A stretch of 32,300 nucleotides of DNA from an uncultured Thermoleophilia bacterium (GCA_938017905.1 CALIKX010000007.1:1-32300); one strand, 5' to 3'. Counted from the stretch's first letter, positions 1 to 7,697 are shown. Numbers and translations are program-made. The notes: a model not told the origin generated them from the sequence alone.

Positions 1-278
1 ACCGGCGCGGGCATGTTGACGCCCTCGTCCATCTGGATGTGCCCCACCACGTACGGCTCCTGCCCCAGGAACTCGCGGGGCGGGTAGTACACCACCGTGT
101 AGTTGGTCAGCTCGCCGGTGCCCTTCAGCTCGAACTCGGTCAGCGAGTCATTGCCGCAGTGGTAGCAGTGGTTGCGCTCCCACCACGGGCTGAGCTCGCC
201 GCACTTGTCGCACTTCATGGCGTACAGGTGCAGCTTGGGCGGGCCAAGCCGGGAGAACTCGATCGCGGAGACGGTCAC
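1..278 (-). CDS. DUF35 / OB-fold protein with zinc ribbon (3' end outside window)
   Basis: The last gene of the acyl-CoA operon; its C-terminus lies beyond the left edge, so only about 92 residues are visible. The GTG start lies 3 nt past the stop of the upstream thiolase and has a GGAGGA ribosome-binding sequence inside the end of that gene, so the two are translationally coupled. The N-terminus holds two CxxC pairs (CDKCG and CYHCG), the rubredoxin-like zinc ribbon of DUF35 proteins, followed by the start of the OB fold (GTGELTNYTVVYYPP). DUF35 proteins are non-catalytic partners of thiolase-superfamily enzymes and help shape the acyl-CoA site. Its position directly behind a Cys-containing thiolase suggests it is that enzyme's partner. 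The family call is firm; the substrate is unknown. Confidence 0.85.
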   Translation of the reverse strand, partial: MTVSAIEFSRLGPPKLHLYAMKCDKCGELSPWWERNHCYHCGNDSLTEFELKGTGELTNYTVVYYPPREFLGQEPYVVGHIQMDEGVNMPAP

Positions 279-281
279 CGG

Positions 282-1451
282 CTAGTCCTCCATGCGCTGG
301 TAGATGTGGATGGCGCCCACCGAACCGGGGCCGCCACGGCACGCGGAGATGCCGATCTCGGCACCGTCGCGCAGCATGCCCTCGGGGGCGGTGCCGCGCA
401 GCTGCTCCACCACGTCGACGGCCTGCGTGGATCCCGTGGCGCCGAGTGGGTGCCCCTTGCACAGCAGGCCACCGGAGGGGTTGATGGCCACCTTGCCGTC
501 CAGCCACGTGGAGCCATCGGCGGCACCCTTCCAGCCCTCGCCGCGCTCGGCGAAGCCCAGGCCCTCGATGCCCAGCGGCTCCTGGATGGCGAACGAGTTG
601 TAGATCTCGGCCACGTCGACGTCGTCGGCGGTGATGCCCGCCATCTCGTACGCGCGCTCCACCGGCCGGGCGAACAGGTTGTAGGCGTCGTCCAGCGTGT
701 CGCTGGCCTGATACCAGGTGCCCGAGCCCATTGAGGTGGCCGTGATGTACACCTGAGGGCGGTTGGGCTGCGACTCGAGGATCTCGGGGCGGCACAGCAC
801 CAGGGCCGACGCGGCGTCGGTCATGGGGCACACCTCGTAGAGCTTGAGCGGATCGGCCACCTTGGCGCTCTTCATCACCTCGTCCACGGTGCACTCGAAG
901 CGCAGGTGGGCCGAGGGGTTGCGGGCGCCGTAGTAGTGGTTCTTGACCGACGTGTGCGCGAGGTCCTCCTCGGTCACGCCGTAGGTCTGCATGTACTTGC
1001 GGGCCGTGAGGGCGGTGCCCGACGGGAAGGTCAGCCCGGAGAAGTACTCCTCCTTGCTGTCGGCGGCCTGGGCGATGATGGACGTGCCCTCGACGGTGGC
1101 GAGGTCGTTCATCTTCTCCACGCCCAGCACCATGACCGTGTCGTAGAGCCCCGACTCGATGGCCACGCAACCCAGGTGCAGCGCCCACGCGCCGGTGCCG
1201 CAGGCGGCCTCCACGCGCACGGCTCCGGCCGGCACCACGCCCAGGTGGTGGGCCACCATCAGGCCGGTGGAGTTCTCGTAGTTGAACCCGACCGATCCGA
1301 CGTTGCCCACGTAGAGCATCTGGACGTCCGCGGGTGCCACCCCGGCGTCGTTCATGGCCTTGCGGCCGGCCTCGACGGCGAGGTCCTTCAGCGACTTGCC
1401 GTGCTGGATCTTGTGCGGGGTCTTGCCGATCCCGAGAACGCCGACCTTCAT
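282..1451 (-). CDS. Thiolase family protein (acetyl-CoA acetyltransferase-like), catalytic Cys present
   Basis: A 389-residue thiolase-fold enzyme, about the normal length. The nucleophile is Cys84 in EAACGTG. The C-terminal half has NPSGG (324-328), GHPLGATG with His334, and Cys371 in SACRGGPG, so all three canonical catalytic residues are present; EIYNSFA (283-289) fills the place of the NEAFA motif. The start is preceded by GGGAG about 8 nt upstream. Known family chemistry is Claisen condensation or thiolytic cleavage of beta-ketoacyl-CoA, often with a DUF35 partner. Here it sits between an HMG-CoA-synthase-like subunit and a DUF35 gene, the composition seen in PhlACB-type acyltransferases and in archaeal thiolase/HMGS complexes. 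It may therefore be the catalytic subunit of a three-protein complex. The substrate cannot be read from the sequence. Confidence 0.9.
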   Translation of the reverse strand: MKVGVLGIGKTPHKIQHGKSLKDLAVEAGRKAMNDAGVAPADVQMLYVGNVGSVGFNYENSTGLMVAHHLGVVPAGAVRVEAACGTGAWALHLGCVAIESGLYDTVMVLGVEKMNDLATVEGTSIIAQAADSKEEYFSGLTFPSGTALTARKYMQTYGVTEEDLAHTSVKNHYYGARNPSAHLRFECTVDEVMKSAKVADPLKLYEVCPMTDAASALVLCRPEILESQPNRPQVYITATSMGSGTWYQASDTLDDAYNLFARPVERAYEMAGITADDVDVAEIYNSFAIQEPLGIEGLGFAERGEGWKGAADGSTWLDGKVAINPSGGLLCKGHPLGATGSTQAVDVVEQLRGTAPEGMLRDGAEIGISACRGGPGSVGAIHIYQRMED

Positions 1452-1478
1452 GACTTGTCTCCCGTCTTCCTGCCGTGC

Positions 1479-2471
1479 CTAGTGGGGCTGCTGCTGGCGG
1501 CCCTCGGTCCAGCGATAGTACGTGCCCACGCCGATCGGCTCGCCCGACTCGATCATCTCGCGCGTGCCGGCCGACTTGGGCTTCTTCGTGACCGTGATCT
1601 CCTGCGCCACGGCCTCGCCGCCGCCGTAGGCGAGGGCGAGCAGCGTGGAGCCCTTGCGCGAGGCGTCGAGCCCCAGGCACAGGGCAAGCCCGGACGACGC
1701 CGCACCCACGTTGCCGATGTCGCCGACGAACTGCGTGTTCTCGAGCTGCTTGGGCTGCACGCCCAACTTGGCCAGCCCGCGCAGCACCTGCGGGTGCGGC
1801 TGGCTGGGGCAGATGCTGGTGTACTTGCCGGTGGGCCGCTCGGTGACCTTCTCCAGCCCCGCAGTGGCAGCCGAGGTGGCCTTGGCGTAGGCGTCGAACA
1901 GCACCTCCAGGCGGAACCGGGGCTCCTGCTCTCGACCCAGCATCCAGACGTCGAACACCTCCTCCGCGGCCCGCGCCTGCGGGCCGAGTTCGGCGATGCC
2001 CTCGGCCTTCTTCCGGGGATCGATCACGAACGCCGCGGCAGCGCCTGCCGACAGCACGTCCGCCACGCGGTCGCGGTAGGCGACGAGGTGGTCCGTGGCC
2101 ACCACGAGGGTGGGACCGACGTCCAGGGTCTGCGCGATGCGGAAGGCGTCGAGCAGTCCCGTGGCGTTGGCTCCGAGGTCGATATGCACCGCGCCGTCAT
2201 CAAGCCGGAGCGCGTTGGCCAGCGTCTGTGACACCTTCCTCAACCCAAAGGGCGGGGCCTGGGTGGCCACGATGACCGCCCCCAGGCCCCTCTCACCCTT
2301 CAATGCCCGGCGCGCCGCCTCGTAGGCCATCGTGAGGGTGTCCTCATCGAGACCCGGGGTGGCGAGCCCGCGCGACCGGGGACGTCCCGGCCGCCCGTAG
2401 AACTTCTGGATCTCACCGAGCGGAGCCCGGTACTGGGGTACATAGGCCCCGTAGCTGGTGAGTACGGCCAT
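1479..2471 (-). CDS. HMG-CoA synthase / KAS III-like protein lacking catalytic Cys and His
   Basis: A 330-residue protein of the thiolase superfamily, closest in pattern to hydroxymethylglutaryl-CoA synthase and 3-oxoacyl-ACP synthase III. The nucleophile-elbow segment reads DLGANATG (98-105), where active relatives have D-x-x-A-A-C-T/A-G, so Ala103 sits where the Cys belongs. The segment matching the catalytic His (HQAN or HTPY) reads PSQPH (222-226), with Ser223 at the His position. The Asn region is kept (GDIGNVGAAS, Asn254). The fold looks intact, but condensation chemistry is unlikely. It lies 3 nt after the ligase stop and 27 nt before the thiolase. I infer a structural or CoA-binding partner of the neighbouring thiolase, as PhlA is to PhlC. 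The family call is good; the inactivity is inferred from alignment by eye. Confidence 0.8.
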   Translation of the reverse strand: MAVLTSYGAYVPQYRAPLGEIQKFYGRPGRPRSRGLATPGLDEDTLTMAYEAARRALKGERGLGAVIVATQAPPFGLRKVSQTLANALRLDDGAVHIDLGANATGLLDAFRIAQTLDVGPTLVVATDHLVAYRDRVADVLSAGAAAAFVIDPRKKAEGIAELGPQARAAEEVFDVWMLGREQEPRFRLEVLFDAYAKATSAATAGLEKVTERPTGKYTSICPSQPHPQVLRGLAKLGVQPKQLENTQFVGDIGNVGAASSGLALCLGLDASRKGSTLLALAYGGGEAVAQEITVTKKPKSAGTREMIESGEPIGVGTYYRWTEGRQQQPH

Positions 2472-2474
2472 CGG

Positions 2475-4130
2475 CTAGCGCTTCACCTTCACGCCGGCTT
2501 CCTCGCGGTCCCAGGTGTCCGCCGTGATGCCCTCGTCGCGCAGCTTGTTCTTCTGCACGCGCTCGGTGGGCGTCTTCGGCAGGGCATCCACGAACCGGAT
2601 GTAGCGCGGCACCATGAAGTACGGCATGCGCTCGGCCATGAACTCGGTCAGCTCGACCATGTCGGGCTGATCGCCCTCGGCGATGCAGACGATCATGATC
2701 TCGTCCTCCGAGGAGGCACCCTCGCCGGCCTTCACGCCGATGGCGGCGGCCTCCTTGACGTTCGGGTGCTCGGAGACCTGGCGCTCCACCTCCATGGACG
2801 ACACGTTCTCGCCGCGGCGGCGGATGTAGTCCTTCACGCGGTCCATGAAGTAGATGTAGCCGTTCTCGTCCATGCGGCCGAGGTCACCGGTGTGGAGCTT
2901 CAGGTTCTTGAAGTCCTCCGCGGTCTTCTCGGGCATGCCGTAGTAGGCGCGCATCACGATGTTCGGGATCTTCATGTCCACGACGATCTCGCCGGGGGTG
3001 TCGGCCGGCAGCGGACGGTCCGTGCCCGGCTCGACCACGAACACCTCGTAGCCGGGGTTGGCGACGCCGATGGAGCCCGGCACCGGGTCCCTGGTCGGAT
3101 CCATGTAGGTGGCCATGCCGGTCTCGGTGAGGCCGTACCCCTCAATGAACTTGACGCCGAAGCGCTCCTGGAACTCGTAGTAGATGTCCTTCGGCGTCGG
3201 CGCGGCGAACACGGTGTGCACCTTGTGCGCCTTGTCCAGGTCCGACGGCGGGATGTTCCAGATGAAGTACGACACCGCGCCGATCGAGTTGAAGATCGTG
3301 GCCTCGGCGTCGATCACCTGCTGCCAGAACTGGCTCGACGAGAAGCGCTCCACGTAGGCGATGCGGGCGCCGGCAACCAGGGCCGGGTAGCCCGACAGCA
3401 CCTGGGCGTTACTGTGGAACAGCGGCAGGCACGAGAAGAAGGTGTCGTCCGCGAGCTGCTCGATGGAGCGGCCGGAGGTCTTCGACACGACCTCCATCAG
3501 GCCGCGGGCCGAGAAGTAGTCGGCCGCGTTCTGCTTGATCACGCCCTTCGAGCGACCGGTGGTGCCCGAGGTGAACATGATGCGGGCGTCATCCACCCAC
3601 GAGTACTCGACGTCCGGCTCGCTGTCCGGCGCCTCCATGAGGGCCTCGAGCGGCTCCCACTTGAACGACGGGTCGGGGCCCTCCTGCTTGCCCGTCTTCA
3701 TCACGATGACGTGCTCCAGCATGGGGAGCTCCTTCGCGATGAAGTCCAGGCGGTCCAGGAAGATGTCCGAGATGAACAGCTTCTTGGCCTCGACCAGGTT
3801 GATGGTCCAGGACAGGAAGTCACCCTTGTAGGCGGTGTTGATCGACGACATCACGCCGCCGGCCTTGAGGATGCCGTACCAGACCGGCAGGAACTCCTCG
3901 CAGTTCGGCAGCATCACGCTGACCGACTCGCCCTTCTCCACGCCGCGTGCAAGCAGCGCGTTGGCGATGCGGTTGGCGCGGCTGTTCACCTCGCCGTAGC
4001 TCACCCAGTCGTTGCCTGCGAACTTCAGGTAGTCACGGTCGGGATGGGCCTCCGCCCGATCCCGCAGGACCTTCGCGAGGATCCAGTTGGTGGGATCCTC
4101 CTTGGCGTACCAGTCGCTCCACTCGGCCAT
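2475..4130 (-). CDS. AMP-forming acyl-CoA ligase (acyl-CoA synthetase)
   Basis: A 551-residue ANL-superfamily enzyme that should activate a carboxylic acid as acyl-AMP and pass it to CoA. The phosphate loop is FTSGTTGRSKG (186-196), GYGLTETG (331-338) is the adenine/Mg motif, HTGDLG (413-418) holds the ribose-binding Asp, and DRVKDYIRRRGEN (430-442) is the hinge. The C-terminal catalytic-lysine region reads PTERVQKNK (521-529), with Arg where many relatives have Lys (PTGKVQK); this variant occurs in CaiC-like ligases, so it need not mean inactivity. The start has a GGAGAG ribosome-binding sequence. It sits between the two thiolase modules and probably feeds both with an acyl-CoA. Chain length and substrate are unknown. 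Confidence 0.93.
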   Translation of the reverse strand: MAEWSDWYAKEDPTNWILAKVLRDRAEAHPDRDYLKFAGNDWVSYGEVNSRANRIANALLARGVEKGESVSVMLPNCEEFLPVWYGILKAGGVMSSINTAYKGDFLSWTINLVEAKKLFISDIFLDRLDFIAKELPMLEHVIVMKTGKQEGPDPSFKWEPLEALMEAPDSEPDVEYSWVDDARIMFTSGTTGRSKGVIKQNAADYFSARGLMEVVSKTSGRSIEQLADDTFFSCLPLFHSNAQVLSGYPALVAGARIAYVERFSSSQFWQQVIDAEATIFNSIGAVSYFIWNIPPSDLDKAHKVHTVFAAPTPKDIYYEFQERFGVKFIEGYGLTETGMATYMDPTRDPVPGSIGVANPGYEVFVVEPGTDRPLPADTPGEIVVDMKIPNIVMRAYYGMPEKTAEDFKNLKLHTGDLGRMDENGYIYFMDRVKDYIRRRGENVSSMEVERQVSEHPNVKEAAAIGVKAGEGASSEDEIMIVCIAEGDQPDMVELTEFMAERMPYFMVPRYIRFVDALPKTPTERVQKNKLRDEGITADTWDREEAGVKVKR

Positions 4131-4172
4131 TGCCGTCTTCTCTCCTCGTGCGCTCTACTCGGATTCCCGCGG

Positions 4173-4607
4173 TCAGGCCGCGGGGGTGAACTTGGGCATG
4201 GTGATCTCGTCGGTGACGTCGTCGAAGACGATGCGCACCTTCATGCCGATCGTGACGTCCTCGGGGTCCAGGGACGGGTAGCCATCCTCGTCCTTCACGA
4301 GGATGGTCATCATCCGCGGGCCCTCGTCCAGGTCGACCAGCGCCACGATGTGCGGCGGGTCGCCCTTGTACGCCTTGCTCGGCCCGATGAAGTGAGTCGA
4401 GTAGGTGTAGACGGTGCCGTTGCCGGAGGCGTCGGTCCAGCTGGTGTGGCTCAGGGTGCCCGGCGCGTACTTGCGCGGGTACCAGAAGGGCTTCCCGGCG
4501 TCATCGCAGGGAAGGATGAAGCGGTGCTCCTTGAGCGCTTCCCAGAACGTGGCGTCCTCGGGACGCAGGTCGGGGAGCGGCTTGTTGTATGCGGGCTTCT
4601 CGGACAT
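4173..4607 (-). CDS. DUF35 / OB-fold protein with degenerate zinc ribbon
   Basis: A complete 144-residue DUF35 protein. The family layout is clear: an N-terminal helix (RPEDATFWEALKEHRF), the ribbon region, PRKYAPG, then the OB-fold beta barrel (TVYTYSTHFIG, PHIVALVDLDEG, GMKVRIVFDD). Of the four usual zinc cysteines only Cys34 remains (CDDAGKPFWYPRKYAPG), so it probably does not bind zinc, unlike the DUF35 protein at the left edge. The start has GAGGAG upstream. It directly follows the Cys-less thiolase-fold gene, an order typical of Ltp2/DUF35 aldolase pairs of steroid side-chain degradation. I infer it partners that protein. Confidence 0.85.
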   Translation of the reverse strand: MSEKPAYNKPLPDLRPEDATFWEALKEHRFILPCDDAGKPFWYPRKYAPGTLSHTSWTDASGNGTVYTYSTHFIGPSKAYKGDPPHIVALVDLDEGPRMMTILVKDEDGYPSLDPEDVTIGMKVRIVFDDVTDEITMPKFTPAA

Positions 4608-4642
4608 CTCTCGGTTTCTCCTCGTTCTCGTCGTGACGTGGG

Positions 4643-5881
4643 CTACGCCGCCGACGGCGGCTCGCTGGACAGGACCAGCGCGCTCGTGGCCGCGAGGATG
4701 CCGCCCGAGCCGTTCGTGATCGCGAGCTTGGCGTCCGGCACCTGGTGGTTGCCGCCGTTGAACTCGGTCTTCGCGGAGTCATCGGCCTCGCCGCGAAGCT
4801 GCAGCACGGCCTCCACGATGTGGTGCATGGCGCCGAGGTGCGCCTGGCGGATGAGTCCGCCGTGGGTGTTCATGGGGAGCTTGCCGCCGAGCTTGGCGTT
4901 GCCCTCCATCACCCAGTCGCCCGCCTCGCCCACGCCGCAGATGCCGAAGCCCTCCAGCGCGATGAGCGGGGTGAACGAGAACGAGTCGTAGATCTCGGCC
5001 ACGTCGAGGTCCTGCGGCGTGATGCCGGCGACCTCCATGGCCCGGCGGCCTGCGCGGCCGAGGCCGTCGCGGACCGAGGCAACCGACTCGGCCTCGGAGA
5101 TGTACTGGTGCGAGAAGCCCTCGCCGATGCCGGTGATGTACACGGGCTTCTTCTTCATGTTCTTGGCGCGGGCCTCGGTGGTGACGATGAAGGCCGCGGC
5201 GCCATCGCTCACCAGCGAGCAGTCCATGGCGTGGAACGGGGTGGCGATCCACCGGTCGTTCAGCACGTCCTCCACGGTCACCGCATCGCGGAGCATGGCG
5301 TTCCACTTGAGGGCCGCGTGCTCGGACTGGGTGGCGACGACGGCCGCCAGGGCGTCCTGCGGCACGTTGTGCTCGTACATGTACCGCTGGGCCAGCAGGC
5401 CGTAGCCGCCGATGGTGGTGAGGCCGAACGGGGCCTCGTACGCGCCGTGGCTCATCTCGCGGGCCATGGCGATCATGCCCGACGACGAGATGCCCGAGCG
5501 GGTGTTGTCACCACGCACGCACAGCACGCACTCGGCCAGGCCGGCGTCGATCGCCAGAGCGGCCTGCACGGCCATCAGCGGGGCGGTGGCACCACCCACG
5601 GCGACCGACGCGAAGTACCCGGGCTTCATGCCCATGTAGTCGGCGAGCGTGGTGGAGTGCATCAGCGTCGACTCCACGAAGGAGAACGCGGTGACGATGC
5701 CATCGACATCGCTGAGCTGAAGTCCGGCGTCATCCAGCGTGGTGCGGGTCACCTCGGCGAGCAGCTCGAACGAGCCACGGTCGCTGATGATGCCCTGCTC
5801 GGTCTCGCCGACACCGGCGATGCAGATGCCCTTCGCGAGCATCCTGCGTGCTTCCTTGACGTCGGGCGTTCCCTCGGCCAT
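4643..5881 (-). CDS. Thiolase-fold protein lacking the catalytic Cys (Ltp2-like)
   Basis: A 412-residue protein of the thiolase/SCP-x group and first gene of the operon. I chose ATG 5881 (MAEGTPD) because GGGAGGA lies 7 nt upstream; a further in-frame start at 5935 has no ribosome-binding sequence. The nucleophile segment reads VAVGGATA (94-100), with Gly98 at the Cys position, and the second active-site Cys region reads ITNGSGG. His348 (AHLGAM) and AEIYDSF with Tyr298 are kept. Cys-less thiolase-fold proteins paired with DUF35 include Ltp2, a retro-aldolase that cleaves steroid side-chain CoA esters using tyrosines. An aldolase or scaffold role is therefore more likely than thiolysis. The adjacent DUF35 gene supports a two-subunit enzyme. 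Reaction and substrate are inference. Confidence 0.85.
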   Translation of the reverse strand: MAEGTPDVKEARRMLAKGICIAGVGETEQGIISDRGSFELLAEVTRTTLDDAGLQLSDVDGIVTAFSFVESTLMHSTTLADYMGMKPGYFASVAVGGATAPLMAVQAALAIDAGLAECVLCVRGDNTRSGISSSGMIAMAREMSHGAYEAPFGLTTIGGYGLLAQRYMYEHNVPQDALAAVVATQSEHAALKWNAMLRDAVTVEDVLNDRWIATPFHAMDCSLVSDGAAAFIVTTEARAKNMKKKPVYITGIGEGFSHQYISEAESVASVRDGLGRAGRRAMEVAGITPQDLDVAEIYDSFSFTPLIALEGFGICGVGEAGDWVMEGNAKLGGKLPMNTHGGLIRQAHLGAMHHIVEAVLQLRGEADDSAKTEFNGGNHQVPDAKLAITNGSGGILAATSALVLSSEPPSAA

Positions 5882-6072
5882 TCCGTGTCCTCCCAGAGGC
5901 GTCTTCGCGGTTCCGGGCGCGACGATTGCGGCCACCGAACCCGTGGGCTCCGTGACCGCCTCGGCGACGACCGGCTACCTGGTCGCGCGGCCCTCGTTTC
6001 GGACCGCCGTCTTACCGGCAGGGAAATGTACCCACCACGCCCCGGCCTCGCCTGAGAACGGTCGGCGGGCGC
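5882..6072 (-). promoter_or_regulatory. Upstream region of acyl-CoA operon with candidate operator
   Basis: This 191-bp gap precedes the six-gene acyl-CoA operon and must hold its promoter unless transcription comes from further upstream. On the minus strand TACATT (6028-6023 region) and TAAGAC are possible -10 boxes; neither has a convincing -35. An imperfect palindrome with arms CGACC and GGTCG and 14 of 18 symmetric positions lies at 5968-5985 and could be a TetR-type operator. These are weak signals. Confidence 0.3.
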
Positions 6073-6513
6073 TCAGGCGCCGGTCGCGCCGTGCAGGGGC
6101 AGGCCCGCCCGCGCACGTGCGATGCCCTCTGCGCACACGCCGTACCCGAGCCACGGGCAGCCGCCGCACAGGTCACCCAGGTCGTCGGGAGATACCCGCT
6201 CCGCCACCCGCGCGCGCAGGTCGTCCCACGGCATCTCATCGCCGGACCCCACGCCCAGCACGTCCGCCACGCGGGCGTCCTGGCGCACCACCGACTGCCC
6301 GTACCGCATGCACCCGCCCACGGCGAGCGACGGGCACGCCCGGCACACGGCGTCCGACCCCACGCGCACCCGCACGCGCACCCCCGGCTCGTCACGCAGG
6401 CGCGCGACGATGCCCGCGAGCGAGGCGACGAAGCCCTCGGAGTACCCCATGCCGCGGAACCCATGCACGCACAGGGCGTGGTGCGCGCTGAGCTCGATGA
6501 GGTCACGGTCCAT
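6073..6513 (-). CDS. DUF1284 domain-containing Cys-rich protein
   Basis: A 146-residue protein opening with the DUF1284 signature (ELSAHHALCVHGFRGMGYS). It carries clustered cysteines: CRACPSL and GGC in the middle, and CGGCPWLGYGVC near the C-terminus. The pattern suggests an Fe-S or zinc site, but the family has no established function. The start ATG at 6513 has no ribosome-binding sequence; TACCGT lies six bases upstream, which fits a leaderless transcript. It is downstream of the orphan gene at 6555-7283 on the same strand, 41 nt away. Confidence 0.8.
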   Translation of the reverse strand: MDRDLIELSAHHALCVHGFRGMGYSEGFVASLAGIVARLRDEPGVRVRVRVGSDAVCRACPSLAVGGCMRYGQSVVRQDARVADVLGVGSGDEMPWDDLRARVAERVSPDDLGDLCGGCPWLGYGVCAEGIARARAGLPLHGATGA

Positions 6514-6519
6514 GCCGGC

Positions 6520-6525
6520 ACGGTA
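6520..6525 (-). promoter_or_regulatory. Candidate -10 box of the DUF1284 gene
   Basis: TACCGT on the minus strand ends 6 nt before ATG 6513, the spacing expected when transcription starts at the start codon itself. No good -35 is visible. One of a recurring set in this window. Confidence 0.4.
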
Positions 6526-6554
6526 TTGCACCGATGCCCGCCGGGGCGACCCCG

Positions 6555-7283
6555 CTAGGCGTCGGCGGTGTCCAGGCGCGGCGGCCCGGCCGCCATCAGC
6601 GAGTCCGCGACGGCCTCGGTGAGGAACTGCACCCGGGCCCACAGCAGGGCCGCCTCACGGGCACGCGCCGCCTCCGGCGCACGCTCCCAGAGCGGCGCCG
6701 CCACCTCGGAGCCCGATAGGCCCTCGGGGGTGGTGCGCGCCACGGCGTCATCCACCAGCTCACGGTTGCGCAGCAGGTGCTCGGCCTGCCACTCGGTGAC
6801 GCGGCGGGCGAAGGCCGGGCCGTCGTCCCCGCCCGGGCTGCACGTGGACCCGATCCCCTCGGCATACAGGCGGCCCAAAGCACGCAGCTCCACCTCGCGG
6901 TGATCGTCGTTGGGGTCGGCGGCAAGGCCGCGCTGCTCGGCGCGGGCCTCCTCGTCCAGCCGCAGGGCCTCGAGCCGCTCCTCGCCGCCCACCAGCCACT
7001 TGTCCATGTCGGCCGAGAACGATGCCGGCACCGCGGTCCAATTAACCTGGATGGCCGCCGATAGATGGCGCAGCCATGCGCGCGCCGAGGCCTGCCGCGC
7101 GCGGTCCAGGCGCTGCTCGGGCGATGGCAGCCCCTGGCCGCCCTCCGCGGCCATGAACTCCTGGATGAGGGCCTTGGAGCCCTCCTCCTTCATGCGCTCG
7201 TCCAGCGCCGGGCGGTTGTCGACCATCCACGTGACGAGTGTCTCGCCCAGCGCGGGGCCGCTGTTCTCCTGTCCATCGGGCAT
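6555..7283 (-). CDS. Hypothetical protein, acidic and helical
   Basis: A 242-residue protein I do not recognise. It is rich in Glu, Ala, Arg and Leu and probably mostly alpha-helical, with no signal peptide, membrane span or Cys motif (a single Cys in STCSPGGDD). Recurrent stretches such as RLEALRLDEEARAEQRG and RNRELVDDAVAR suggest helical bundles. Codon use matches the neighbours. The ATG at 7283 lacks a ribosome-binding sequence, but TAGCGT lies six bases upstream, so the mRNA is probably leaderless. It is divergent from the DUF2283-like gene and shares a compact promoter region with it. Confidence 0.65.
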   Translation of the reverse strand: MPDGQENSGPALGETLVTWMVDNRPALDERMKEEGSKALIQEFMAAEGGQGLPSPEQRLDRARQASARAWLRHLSAAIQVNWTAVPASFSADMDKWLVGGEERLEALRLDEEARAEQRGLAADPNDDHREVELRALGRLYAEGIGSTCSPGGDDGPAFARRVTEWQAEHLLRNRELVDDAVARTTPEGLSGSEVAAPLWERAPEAARAREAALLWARVQFLTEAVADSLMAAGPPRLDTADA

Positions 7284-7289
7284 GCGGCG

Positions 7290-7299
7290 ACGCTACCAT
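7290..7299. promoter_or_regulatory. Overlapping divergent -10 boxes (bidirectional promoter)
   Basis: The ten bases ACGCTACCAT contain a minus-strand -10 (TAGCGT, 7295 to 7290), six bases before ATG 7283, and a plus-strand -10 (TACCAT, 7294-7299) serving the gene at 7345. The two boxes share the central T-A base pairs. Symmetric divergent promoters of this kind are known in bacteria. Confidence 0.45.
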
Positions 7300-7344
7300 C
7301 GCCCCCCGGACCCGGAAACCGACATCGGTGGCAAGGAGAGCCTC

Positions 7345-7644
7345 GTGGCCGACGATCCGTATTACGACAAGGAGACCGACACCTACCGCGTGATCCACAA
7401 GGGTCACCCGAGTGCGTCGGCAGTGACGAACACCGAGGGCGTCACGGTCTTCTTCGACCCGGACAACAACGATGTCCTGGGCTTCTCGATCGCGAACTTC
7501 TCGACCTACTACGAGGCCCACGTCACCCCCGAGGGTGAGTTCGAGGTGGTGCTGCCCGCACGCGTGCCGGCGAACCTCGAGGAGGAGATGGACTTCGACG
7601 AGGAGACCATCACCAACAACGTGAGGATCGCCGAGATCTACTAG
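7345..7644 (+). CDS. DUF2283-like small protein
   Basis: A 99-residue acidic protein. The start is GTG 7345, set by AAGGAG six to seven bases upstream. The opening (YYDKETDTYRVIHKG) followed by TNTEGVTVFFDPDNNDVLGFSI resembles the DUF2283 pattern, in which a short beta-sheet protein has a Y-D-x-E-x-D-x-x-Y opening and a D-x-D-x-x-V/L-G-F/I element. No catalytic residues are known for the family. It ends at a stop followed immediately by the first copy of a 26-bp repeat. The family match is by eye and moderately sure. Confidence 0.7.
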   Translation: MADDPYYDKETDTYRVIHKGHPSASAVTNTEGVTVFFDPDNNDVLGFSIANFSTYYEAHVTPEGEFEVVLPARVPANLEEEMDFDEETITNNVRIAEIY

Positions 7645-7668
7645 CACCCCGAAGGGGTGGAACCCGGA
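7643..7668 (+). repeat. 26-bp direct repeat, copy 1, with internal hairpin
   Basis: The unit contains the hairpin CACCCC-GAA-GGGGTG followed by GAACCCGGA. It matches the copy at 7730-7755 in 24 of 26 positions and starts in the stop codon of the DUF2283-like gene. It may act as a terminator or be a REP-like element. Confidence 0.6.
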
Positions 7669-7680
7669 GCCGCATGGCCG

Positions 7681-7697
7681 CGCCGCCTGTGGCGGCG
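7681..7697. terminator. Hairpin in the convergent gap
   Basis: CGCCGCC-TGT-GGCGGCG is a perfect 7-bp GC stem with a 3-nt loop between the converging DUF2283-like and sirtuin-like genes. There is no T run, so an intrinsic terminator is only a possibility. Confidence 0.35.

Noticed and set aside
148-1680. Minus-strand frame spanning the thiolase and part of the HMGS-like gene
   Set aside because: Shifted frame of the two real genes; low-complexity Arg/Gly/Pro composition and no motif.
2766-4991. Long plus-strand open frame opposite the acyl-CoA ligase and thiolase genes
   Set aside because: It is an antisense shadow of high-GC coding sequence. The minus-strand proteins match known families over full length, and the shadow is an Arg/His/Val/Gly-rich string without family motifs.
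5882-5935. Upstream start for the Cys-less thiolase gene at 5935
   Set aside because: Adds 18 residues with no family similarity and no ribosome-binding sequence, whereas 5881 has GGGAGGA at good distance.
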